64,000 nt of DNA from Emydura subglobosa (Eukaryota; Chordata; Testudines; Chelidae): NCBI GenBank assembly GCA_007922225.1, contig ML680053.1, forward strand, positions 8,788,217-8,852,216. Reading direction: 5' to 3'. The translations under genes were made by a program, and so were the position numbers. Below are positions 43,490 through 54,080 of the stretch, in pieces. Each line of letters begins with the position of its first letter. The stretch's first letter is position 1. The notes under the pieces are model-generated. The model was not told where the DNA came from. It was given only the letters and a program-made list of their open reading frames with translations, and did no database searches.

Positions 43490-45200
43490 GAGGAGCCAAA
43501 GACCAAGGTCTGCGCTAAGGGGGAGCAGTGATGCAAATATATATTTCAGGCCAAATCATTCCATTTCACAGCTACAATACCATTGATGTCAATAGGATTT
43601 TGCCTCTATAATAGGGGAAAATTTGGCCCTTAGTTCCTTAAATGTGTCTTGCTCTGTAGCCGCTGAGCTGTGGAATCCAAAGCCACAGGAGTAGGTGATT
43701 TTTGCCACATATTGGCACCAAATCTTAGGAATGGCTAATTGCAATACATCTGCTAGATGGTGGAAAGCAAGAGGTAAGGCCTAATCTTCCATGGCATTTA
43801 GCGAAATGGAAACAGATGATAATTCAGAGCCCAACAGCAAAAAGCGTAAATAAAATAAAATACATGCCAGGGCCGAGTGCAGTTAAAGGAAGTACTTGAC
43901 CTTTGCACTTGTATGCAAGCCATTTATTTACAAAGAAACTCCCTGGCACCTCTTACGTAGCAATCTCAGAGTGTCTTATGTTAATGAATTAAAGTGACAG
44001 CCCTTCAGCAAGGGGAGTGGAAAGAGTGGTTGGTTTCACTCTTGTGCCCCATCGTGGCAGTGTCCATTCCCTGCGTCGGTCGACCCCTTTTCTGCTGGGA
44101 TGCTGTGTGCATGGCCAAGTTGCTGGCTGCCTCAGCCAGGTTGTGAGGTCTGTAGCAGAAGAGACTGCCTGAAGACATGCTGCTGCTGGCCCATGCAGCA
44201 ACCAAAGCCTAGCTGCTGGCAGAAGGTTGCACAAGAATTTGTCACTCTTGGGAAGCAGGGAGACATCCCACTTCAAAGCATCTTCTCCCCCCCCCGCCCC
44301 CCACTGCAGCAGGAGCAGCCCCGCTGACAGGGTACACTGAGGGTAAGGAGCCCCCTATTCTGCATGCAGCTGAACCAGCCATGAGCACTTAGCATCTCCT
44401 GCTGTTACACAGTCCAGTTCTACTCTCCTTCATACAGCCCTTTTATCATCCATGCCAGTACAGAGAGTGGGACTGTAATGGGGGCTCTACTTGCTGCTGT
44501 ACTGGCGCCTCCTGCTGGTCATCTAGGGATTAGCTCCAGGCCGATGCCCACGTCCGCAGTCTGTGCATTGTCTCTCGCTGCAGGTGGCCTGTGGTCCTTC
44601 CTGTAGCTAGCTGGAACTGCAGCGTTCTCTGCCTGACTTGACCCTCCGGGTGAGTCACCGTCTGTATCTCTCCCCCGCCCTTCCGGGGAAGGTTTGGCTC
44701 CTCGCCTTGGTAGTCCGGCCACTCAGTGGCAACTTCAGTATCCCATCCCGCCACTTCCTCAGTGGCACCTGCAGTCACTTATCCTGCCACTTCCAAGTGG
44801 CGAGTAGAGGGAAGGAGAAGGGACTCAGGCCCACCACTACTCTGGGTCCTGGCCCAGGGACCCTGTGGATCACAGCTTTTTGCTGTGCCCCAAATTCCTC
44901 TTTCTGCTGCTGTCTCCCTGGGCCACTTCCCCCCAGTCCTAGCACCTTCACCCATCCTCAGGGCCTGCCACTTGCTCTGGCGGTGTGATGCAGTTGCCCC
45001 ACTACAGGGATCAAGACTCTCTAGCTTTCCTCCTTCTCCTTCCCCCACATCAAATAGGAGTCACTAATGCCAGTGCTCTTGCAGGGAGCATTTTCTTATG
45101 TGCCCCACTCTAGTGCCAGTTTTTTTTCCTTAGGGAAGGACGTCTCCCTCCCACGCCTACTCCTACCTCAGAGGTGCACCCAGCCGCCTCCCACTCCAAC
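43490..45200. other. Intergenic, locally GC-rich, repeat-like
   Basis: The block at 44490-45060 has high GC and dense short frames on both strands, with phrases such as CTGGCGCCTCCTGCTGGTC and repeated CCACTT/AGTGGC words. It looks like an old GC-rich repeat. No gene is supported. Confidence 0.35.
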
Positions 45201-45809
45201 ACTCATCTTTTAGTAATGCCAAGGATTCAAACAGCAGCTTGCTAAGGCACATGGAGAAGGCAGCCTATGGTGGCCCTGCCCTGTGTGACATAGCAATTTG
45301 CCAGGGGGTGGGGCTTCAAAGAAAGTGGGTGGGTCTATAGAAAATAGACACCGCCTCCCAAAGCTCAGCCTTTCAAAGGGACAAAACGGGGCATTCACAA
45401 TCACCCTCACTTCTTAAGAGCAAGTGTTGGCGTAAGCACTGTAGTCTGACTTTGCATACAGGGGATGTAAATGAGCACAGGGCAAGGGGCAATCTATTCC
45501 AAAGGGTAGTCAGAGCTTTAAAAAAAGGCCACATTAAGACCTGAAGTTATTCAAAGGCTAAAGTTTTATGTAATCTAGAGCTTAAACTGGAAGTCTTAAA
45601 TGATCTAGACAAGTAGAATTATTTTTTCTCTTTTTTCTTTTTTTTTGGAAAGTGCACACATGTATTTTTTGACATCTACAGTCCTAGTTATAACATGAAA
45701 ATACCATGATCCTAGCTATGGTCCCAAGCAAAAAGCACTGGATGAAAAAAAACCAACTGCCCATTCTTATTTCAGCTCTGTTCCAAACGCAGGCCTATCT
45801 CCACCAGGG
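45201..45809. other. Intergenic stretch, nothing recognised
   Basis: No exon or repeat recognised. A short T-rich tract lies near 45620-45650. Confidence 0.4.
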
Positions 45810-45920
45810 TGGAATTATTTAAATCAAAGTGATTTAAATCACCAATTTTAATCATGATTTAAATCAGCAAGCAGGAAATCTTGATTTAAATCTTGAATTT
45901 TAATCATGTTTTGCAGTTCT
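45810..45920. repeat. Cluster of palindromic ATTTAAATC words
   Basis: TTTAAATC occurs five times within about 80 bases, at roughly 45818, 45831, 45858, 45884 and in close variants. Three copies carry the palindrome GATTTAAATC. The word TTTTAATCATG flanks the cluster on both sides. From memory, such clusters occur in sauropsid DNA-transposon remnants. Confidence 0.55.
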
Positions 45921-46605
45921 TTTTATTTTCCTAAACAAAAGTTGATTCTCACTGGGTAGTAACTATTAAAAGATGTTGGTTTGCATCTAAATATAGCCTT
46001 TACACTAAATTTGGTGCTGCTTTTGCTAGCTAGGAGGGTAGCCTATAGCTATACACATTTAAGCAATTATATAGCTTACCTTATTTATTCAGATCTTAAC
46101 ATAATAAAAACATAAAAATTAAGAAATGCATCATTCACATTTTTTTAGTTACAAAATGATTATTTGTGGTCTGTAACACTGTTTAGAAGGAACTTTGAAT
46201 CAATTAAATGCACAAAAACAGCAGTTTAATTTTTTTATTAAATAAAACTGTTAAATGTGGTAGATACATAGAAAAGTTTATCAAAAATAATTTGCATTGA
46301 AAAATGAATTAATTTATTAAAGTATCTGTAGTTAGTGAATTTAAATAATTGTTCCTAGTCACCACGTTGTTCAAGATATTAAAACTAGTAAATCTCAGCC
46401 TCTCACACCTTTTTTAATCATAGAGTGGAAGAGGAAAAAAGCTTTTCTGCTTTTTCAGCTCCCAATTGGTTTCTTAATTTTCAATGAACTAGTCTAATGA
46501 ACTGAAATGAAGAATCTATTCTCTCTGCACTTACGGACGAGGCAACTGCTGTCAAAAGCTGGTTTAAACATTAAACACTATGCTCTTCAAATACATCCGT
46601 TTATT
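45921..46605. other. AT-rich intergenic stretch
   Basis: No exon or repeat recognised. Confidence 0.4.
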
Positions 46606-46607
46606 TT

Positions 46608-47705
46608 TAGGGTGACCATGTATCTCATTTTAAACCCTGTTCCTGACATCCTGACTTTTTGGGTTAAAGGTGGGCATTTGTCCCGTTTGCTCTTGCCAAC
46701 ACTAGCAAGAGCAAATGGGACACATGCCTAGTTTTGTCAAAAAAGTGGATGCACCAGCCCCACCTCCCCACGAAGGAAAGGTCCAGGGTGAGCAGTGAGG
46801 TTTTCGAGGGGGAACGGTACAGGAGCTGGGCTGATGTGGCTCTGCTATGCCCTGACCCTCCAATCAGGGAGTGATGTGGTGTCACATGCTCACTCTGCAG
46901 CCCAGTCAGAGGGCAGTGCGGTCAGGGCCCCAAATCAAAGTCTGGCTGGCCATGGAGCCGTGACTTGTGGGTTCCAGCCCCTACTGGGCAACTTGGCTTG
47001 TAAGTGCCTGAATGGGTCCCATAGCAGCTACTTGTGCTGAGACACCGAGCATGGTACACCCCACCCTCCACCCCCCCCGAGCAGTCCCCAGAGCTGCCAC
47101 CCCAACCTCATGTCCTCCCCACCCACCCTCCTTTGGGGCCAGTCCCTGGAATCCCTCCCTGCTGCCCCAAGCGGCGTCTTTCCCTCCCCAGTCTGCCTCC
47201 ATTCATCTGCTGCTGCCACAGCCCGGCAGGGACACCTTTTAGGGAGAGTAGTGGATGGCACCTCCCCACTCCGAGTTTCGTACCACCAGCTGGGAGTGAC
47301 CCTCCCCCTCTGGTTGCTCGCTCGCTCCTCTCCTCAGCCGGGAGTTGCCTTCCCCCCCAATATCAAATCTGAAATGGCAGCCCTGCATCTCGGCCTACCC
47401 GCTCCCCCTCTTGGGAGTCTTCTTGATCCCTCCTGCTACCCAAAGCCTCCTTTCTGCCCCTCTAATATCCCAGCCACCAAAGGGACAGCCCACTGCTAAC
47501 TGGATCAGAGTCCAATAGTTTCACCACCTGGCTCTGAGCCCAAACACGCTTCACTTTGCAGCCCAGCTCCCAGCCCATACCCATTCCTCTTTCCCACACC
47601 CCCAGCTCTGCTCCTTGGCTCAACGGGGGGTAAGGAGGAACATTCACAGGGGGCACAGCCCCACTCATGCTGTTTTCAGTTTAGGGAAAGATGGCCACAC
47701 TAATT
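46608..47705. mobile_element. DNA-transposon-like element of about 1.1 kb with inverted ends
   Basis: The left end, TAGGGTGACCATGTATCTC, matches the inverse of the right end (TTAGTGTGGCCATCTTTCCC on the minus strand) at most positions. Near the left end is a hairpin (46680-46721) with 17-base arms GTCCCGTTTGCTCTTGC and GCAAGAGCAAATGGGAC, one mismatch, and an 8-base loop. The interior is C-rich (47050-47640). ATTTT at each border could be a short duplication. GC-rich frames inside are not coding-like. Confidence 0.5.
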
Positions 47706-47861
47706 TTAGATACATTTGAAAAGGAACTTCAGCCATGTTAAGTCTCACTCATTGGGCATGAGACTTCCTCATTAGCATGCTAGCCTCCTCTCCCGCACAT
47801 TCCTAAGCTTCTCTCACTCCTTTTGAGGAAGGAGATAACGATTTAAAATATTTTTACTCAG

Positions 47862-48287
47862 GTGCTGAAAGAGACAACAGAGGATGTTGTAGGTTTGGTC
47901 ACTAAACAGGTTGTACAGACGTTGGAAGAGGACAGGGCTAGTAGTCCTCTTGCAGAACGGAAGGTCCTTTGTGTAGCCAGCGCCAGCTCTACTAGTGTAG
48001 CCAGCTATGCATGTGAGACGCTGCCTTTGAATGATGAAATGTTAAAGATGAACTTTGATATTAGGGAAAACTGCACTTTTGCACAGGTTGAGCACGTTGT
48101 TGGCAGACACCAGCACATGCTCAGTGTCTCTCCACCTGAGCTAGAGAAGCTGCGAGTGGAGTCTGGTGATTGGCAGTTGATGCAGAAATCAGATATCCCT
48201 CCGTATGCATGGGATGAGTCAGCACCACAAACCAACACAAAACACAACTGTGCCATACAGGATGGAGACAGTGCGTGCACAGCTTAG
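47862..48287 (+). CDS. Unidentified exon-like ORF, 141 codons
   Basis: A clean acceptor (TATTTTTACTCAG, ending 47861) leads into a frame open for 141 codons to TAG. No ATG heads it, so it would be an internal or last exon: VLKETTEDVVGLVTKQVVQT, then SPLAERKVLCVAS, LPLNDEMLKMNFDIREN, ELEKLRVESGDWQLMQKSD and IPPYAWDES. Codon use has the purine-first bias of real genes, and the residue mix is protein-like, unlike the surrounding chance frames. I do not recognise the family. It could be a terminal exon of an unknown + strand gene between DDIAS and RAB30, an alternative 3' exon, or an unusually intact pseudogene. AATAAA occurs near 48537, which would serve as a 3' end. An upstream exon was not found. 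Confidence 0.4.
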   Translation: MLKETTEDVVGLVTKQVVQTLEEDRASSPLAERKVLCVASASSTSVASYACETLPLNDEMLKMNFDIRENCTFAQVEHVVGRHQHMLSVSPPELEKLRVESGDWQLMQKSDIPPYAWDESAPQTNTKHNCAIQDGDSACTA

Positions 48288-49340
48288 CAACGTCAAAAGC
48301 CCTAGCGGTCTTCTTAAGTTCCCATTACTGTCCAGGGTTGTTTTAGTTTACCCCACTCAAATGCAGGGAAGGGAGAGTGTTCAGTCTTGTTCAGAAAAAT
48401 AAGACAATTTGGACTAAACCTCGGCCTAGACAGGACACAGTCCTCTGTTATTCAAGTGAAGCTAGCAAATCCTGAGCCAAGTTTCAAGTTATAAAGCCAG
48501 CAGAGAGAGCCACATGGCATTAGAACAAAGCACAGGAATAAAATTTGAAAACAAATTAGATATTAAAAGAAATGTGGGCTCTGAATCCTTTATATATTGT
48601 TTGTTAGCTTCAAATTAATTAAATTAAATTAAATTCCTTTATTTTTACATTCATGTAATGTATTGTTTGGGGTTGTGTTTTAATTAATTTATTTTGCATT
48701 TATTTATTTAGGAATCTGATTACTTTATTTTACTTTGCTGTAAATGTAGTATGAGCAATAATATACAAACAAAATAATATTTGTACTGTGAAGTGTTTTT
48801 CAGATGGATGATCACTATGACAAGTTAATATGTAAAATACATATTGTATTGATAAAACAGTTTTCTTTTCTGTTAGGTGTATATAAAAACAGTTTATTTT
48901 TGAATATTTCTCTTGGTCTGTCCACTGTGTACGTAAACCAGAAGTTATTAATTCTGATCCTCAGGGATCTCCAACCATCCAGGTTTTTGTTCCAACCAGC
49001 AAATAATTGTTTTTATTAAAATCCACTGGTTTACATTGCATATAGAATTCTCATGTGCCCTAGACTTTAGTCTGAATTTAAGTGTTTCATATGCAATTTA
49101 AGCAGTGTAAATATTAAAAAAGAAACTATTAAGTGCGGGTTGGATTAAAAACCTGAACTACTGGATGTCACCAAGGTCCATAGATGAGTCCCTCCCTCTC
49201 TTAAGCAATGACCTAACACACCACCTGGAAAGTCTCACTCTTTGGCTTTATATTTCACTCTTAAGAACAGCCAACCCTTGGCATCTCTGTAACTTCATTT
49301 TATAAGTTTTGATTAAACAAACTAAGCGACCATGTAAAGC
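48288..49340. other. AT-rich stretch with simple-sequence tracts
   Basis: It includes an (AAATT)n-like tract at about 48612-48638 and TTTATTTATTTA near 48698. It may be the 3' UTR of the 47.9-kb ORF in its first part. Confidence 0.4.
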
Positions 49341-50759
49341 CATAAGTGGGAAGCATTAAACATTTATTTACATACAGATACACATGTAAACAATTTTCAC
49401 CCAATACAAAAATTAAGTTACAAATAAACTGTAAAGCTTTATACATTCATTCATCCTTGTCACACAAAGGACATTCCTTTCACTGTTCTTACTCAACACA
49501 TTTTAGCTTTCTTGGCAACAGAAACTTGAATACCACAGAAAATATTTGTGGTAAGTTTATGATTCAGTTTGGCAACTCAATAATAGTATCTTTCCTTTTC
49601 AGAATAGGACATTACCCCATAAAAGTCAAAGGAAGATAGTCTTAGAAAACGTTATGTATTTTCTGTGATTAAATGGCTAAATAAGTATTTCACTATTTGT
49701 GCCTGATCAACAAGCAATACATCTTCCTGTCGTGTTGTGGCTGTGAGATTCAGACATTTAAACAAGAGGGTTTCTCCTAAAATTCTGTATATTGTGCTAA
49801 GCCCACGATAAACGGAAAAAACCAGATGCCACAGCAGTTATTTACAGAGCCATTTAGATTAAATAAAAATATTTCCACCTGGGAAATTCCTTCAACATTA
49901 TTGGCACAGATGTTGTGAGCAAAATGCTGCTATTTACTTTTAACAGGCTGATGGTACTTGGTACATGCTTAAAAATTATCTACTTCTATTTTGATTTAAT
50001 ATTGATCAGAACTGATGATTGTTTGGTTCTTTTTCTTTAAAAACCCCTATGATCTTACTTTACTATAAAAAAGGTTTTTTAAAGACTGTTAATGCTTTAG
50101 AAGAAATAAGCTTATGCGAGAGCTATAGACCACTAAAATCTAAACTTGCAACATTTAAAGTACAAACAACATGGTGGTTAGGCAGTATTACAAAGAGAAA
50201 CAATCAGACTCAAAATATTAATGAATTCAGCTATTAACAGCATGAGCTTTTCCTAATTAAATGAAGTAGGAAAACCTCTACAGTTTCGCAGACCACACAC
50301 ATTTTGATCTGTGAAGCAAAATAACACTGAACCATAAATGAAAAGAAATAGAAGGGGTGTTTGTGCAGATTGACGGGAATGATTGCAGCTGCTCAAGTTG
50401 AAGGAGATTTTCTTTGTCAACAACTGTGGAAAATGAAATGGAAACATCTGTAATGCAGCTCGTTGTGCTAAAAATCCATGGCATGCATTAAAATATTTCT
50501 GGTTTAGTGGTCAGAGATACGCCTATGGTTTAAAATGAATATTAACAAGATCCATGCCTTCTGGCTGACCTTATTAGATGGCCTTTTTCTGCCCCAAAAC
50601 GTTGAAGAAAAATGAAGTCTTAATGTCTGTTTGCGAAGAAGGCCAGTTATAAGGAATCTCTGTCACATATTCTGTAAGTGCAGAGCCATTGGTGATGCAT
50701 GAGTCAAAGGGTTCCCCCTTCAACAAACAATATGCACAGCTGTCATTCTACTGAAATGC

Positions 50760-50777
50760 CAAAAAAAAAAAAAAAAA
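50760..50777. repeat. Poly-A tract
   Basis: An A run of about 17 bases, followed 50 bases later by a (TTTA)n tract at about 50828-50850. Confidence 0.85.
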
Positions 50778-51298
50778 CACCATATATCCCCTTTAAGGCT
50801 GTCCTGGTGTGGAAGCCAAATTGTATTTCATTTATTTATTTATTTATTAAATCTATGGCCACAGTATCTCACTGGACTTTAAACATTCTTAACACTGCCG
50901 AAGTAATGTAACAAATTCCAACTCCCCATTTTTAAATCTCATTGAATTGAGAGGTTTACGGAGACTATTACATATTAATGATTTAGCCCACTGTGCAAAA
51001 TAAACCCTTGAAAGCTTGTGTAGATTCTGTTGGTCCAATAAAAATAAAAAGCATAACTCCTTACTGTATACACCTGCTGGAACACACCTGCCCAGGAGGT
51101 TCTGCTTATTTCCATCTCAATCACCAGTTTGCTTTTTTGCTCTCTACTGTGCTCCAATTTCTCCATCTGTAGATGATCACAATAAAACCAACCTACTTCA
51201 CATTGCTTAGCCCCTCCCCCCCCTCCCCTAGGGAGGAGCAGCAGGTGTTGCAAGGAATAATTAATGTTTGTAAAGCACAGATTCTCTGCTGAAAGGTG

Positions 51299-51403
51299 CT
51301 GTATAAGACTGAGTTCTTCGGGGCAGGGAGTCTTTACTATATGTCCATGCAACACCTAACACAATGGGGACCTAATCCTTGATTGGTGCCTCTAACATAA
51401 GGC
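51299..51403 (+). repeat. MIR/CORE SINE tail, sense
   Basis: GAGTTCTTCGGGGCAGGGAG, CATGCAACACCTAACACAAT, GGGGACCTAATCC and GGTGCCTCTAACATAAG, the sense layout of the recurrent tail. Confidence 0.55.
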
Positions 51404-53559
51404 CTTGAGCAGGTCAGACACTTTCAGGAGTTCTCCCACCATTGGCCTAGCACTGGTTCAGCTCCACTGGCACTGGCAACAATACCAGCGATTGCTGATG
51501 TAGACCAGATGCAGGAGTTTTTGGCACCAGATCGTGTAACCTTACACCAGTGCTAGAATTTTGGAAGATGCTCAGCGTAGACACGGCCTTACTGCAAATA
51601 CTCTTTCAAATCCATGTTATTTTTGCTGTACGACATGCAGAAGTGGAAAATGAAGGGAAAAGCCTGTTGTTGATATATGTTATTAGATTTGGTTCATCAG
51701 CGATAAAGAATGCATCAAATAACATTAAACCATGGATTCGGAGCCTCATTTCATTAACTACTGCATTAACAGAGCACAAGTTTATTTCCTAACCTGGCTA
51801 GAAGAGGGATTCTTTGGGACTAATTGACTGATTGGTTTTCAGTCACATCTGTGGTATGAACAGATTTTTTATTTCCATAATTTGTCATTAAAGCAAGTGC
51901 AGAGAAAAACAAAGAAAAGGCAGTATTTGCAAAGGGAAGTCTGTGCTTCCAAATGCCACATAAGAGAGGTGGGCTTTTGGTCTGCAGCTCTGATCTCTTG
52001 GAACATTTAACGCACTTAAAGTGAAAAATATTCCAGATGAGCGAGCTCCTAGCTGGGATAGACAGACTTCTGCTAGCAGGGCTCAAATAGGGGTTGGACA
52101 TTGCAGCTTCTGTGGAGGCTCAGGCTAAGCCTGAAAAGCAAGAGAAGCCTGAGAGGGGCCTGAGAAGTTTGTAAAGCCAGAGGAGCTTATGAAGCTGGTG
52201 AGGAAGCCAGACTCCTGGGTGCCTTGGCCAGGAGACAGTTGGTGAGGGATTTGTAAAGACTAAGTCCTAGAAAAGCCCGAGGTTCATAGGCTGGACAGAA
52301 TTTGGACAAGATGGGTTATTTGTCCATGTTACATAAAGAATCACCTCAAAAAGGGCCAATGTTAGACTAAACAAGGTCACAGAGTTGTTTCTGAAGAAGT
52401 ACAGGCATTCAGGGAACTGAGGCATGACCCTGCTGTTGCTGGCCTACCTGCCACCAGAGGGCACCATGAGAAGGGGAGATCTGTGACACTTTCCCAGTCA
52501 TCTGACATGAATTAGCAAGGTTCTCTTTTATATTGTAGGGAACAACCCTGTGCTGCTTCGTGGAGACATTAGATGGTCTACTAGGTCTTATATCTGTCTG
52601 TGACGGATAGTGGGTAAACCAGCCAGATTCATACTGTCACAATAAAGCCAATACATGCAAAACATTCAAAAGTCAAATTCAAGCCATCACATAGAAGGAC
52701 AGAGCAATCAGAAGGCAGAGACAGGATTCGTCTTCGAAGAGAACTGAGCTGAGCACTGAGGACTAGGGTCCTTCGAAAGGAAGAGAGCCAAGTTGCCACT
52801 TTGCCTTTTCAGCTCCACTCTATTGCAGTCTTCTTCCCCAGTCACAAAGAGATCCAGAATACTCAGCATGCCATACCACGTCCAACGTTTCCACTTGCTC
52901 TCTTCATTCAGCATGAAAAGAAGTTGAACAAGCATCTGTCCTTAGGGATAAAGTGACTTCTGTGAACCATACACAAACCAGTAGTTATGACTAACTGTCA
53001 GCCTCATCAACCGAATGGCTGGAAGGACCGTTGTCCCACCCGGGACACAGACACACACACCCCATTTCTACATTACCATCTTTTCTCTCTCTCTTTTCAA
53101 ACCACTGCCTGCAGCCAGGATATCAGCCTGCAGCCGTTTTTACCGATGCCAAAGAAATTCAATAGCTATTAGCCACTGAACCTAGACTTGCAGGAGCCAA
53201 TTGCAACTGGCACAGCAAAAACTGTTTTCACAGCAATGAATAGCACAGGCAGCCCAAGGGTTTTAAGGAGAGTGTCATTTCAGGTGTTCTATAGCATAGA
53301 ACAAAGTATCAGATCTGATGATAATTCACCACCCAGGATGTTAATTGGGAAATTATCACAGCCATTTAGCACTCATCACAAGCATATATATTAGAGTGTC
53401 TTCAAGTGACTTATCTGTAGTTCAATTTAGAACAGGAAAAGCCATCAATGCCCAGCTCTTTTTAAATTTTCATAAATTTTGCATTTCCCATCATACCCTT
53501 TGATCCTGTTAGTCTCCGGAAAGGAAGGAGTCTCTTGAACTGCCCTAATCCACACTAGG

Positions 53560-53805
53560 ATATACATCTTTATTAATGACATTACAGTAGCACTGAGAGA
53601 CAACCCACAGAGACCAGAGCCCTGTCGTGACGGGAGCTGTACAAACGAATAGTAAGAGACTGTGCCGCTTCAAACAGCTTGCAATCTAAATAGGCAACAC
53701 GCAGGATTGGAGAACAAAAGTCTTACCCCAGTTTAAGGGATGGGGACCTGAGGCACAGGGAAACTGAATTGCCCAAGGACACTCAGATACTCAGTGGCAC
53801 AGGTG
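53560..53805 (-). repeat. MIR/CORE SINE, near full length, antisense
   Basis: Unlike most copies, this one joins the tail (CTGTACAAACGAATAG, then CTTGCAATCTAAATAG) to an antisense CORE part (TGGGGACCTGAGGCACAGGG, GAATTGCCCAAGGACACTC). It shows that the recurrent tail in this window belongs to a MIR-like SINE. Confidence 0.7.
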
Positions 53806-53969
53806 CCCTGTCCCCTTCATCACTACTCCCTTCCTTTCCTTTCCTTTTCCCTTAAAAAACCCCACCAAAATGAAACAAAAAAATTAAATTGTGGGACTAA
53901 CATTCCATTTGCTGCCATCAAATCATTGCTCTGCTTGTGTGCTATGTCCCTTCCTCCATCCTCTCTGTC

Positions 53970-54080
53970 TATTTTGATTGAAAGCTCTTTGGAGCAAGGA
54001 TCATCTACTACTGTGTTTGTACAGCGCTTGGCAGTCTGGGGACCCATTCTTGGTTGGTCCTTAAGCACTACCATAATCGT
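53970..54080 (+). repeat. MIR/CORE SINE tail, sense
   Basis: TTGAAAGCTCTTTGGAGCAA, TGTTTGTACAGCGCTTGGC, GGTCCTTAAGCACTACCATA. It lies 170 bases from an antisense copy of the same family. Confidence 0.6.

Noticed and set aside
47028..47499. Several overlapping Pro-rich frames up to 129 codons
   Set aside because: C-rich interior of the 46.6-47.7 kb inverted-end element, open in many frames at once.
47862..48287. Resemblance of PPYAWDE in the unknown ORF to the PYAWDEP motif of VPS13 proteins
   Set aside because: The match is limited to a few residues and the surrounding sequence does not follow VPS13, so I did not assign it.
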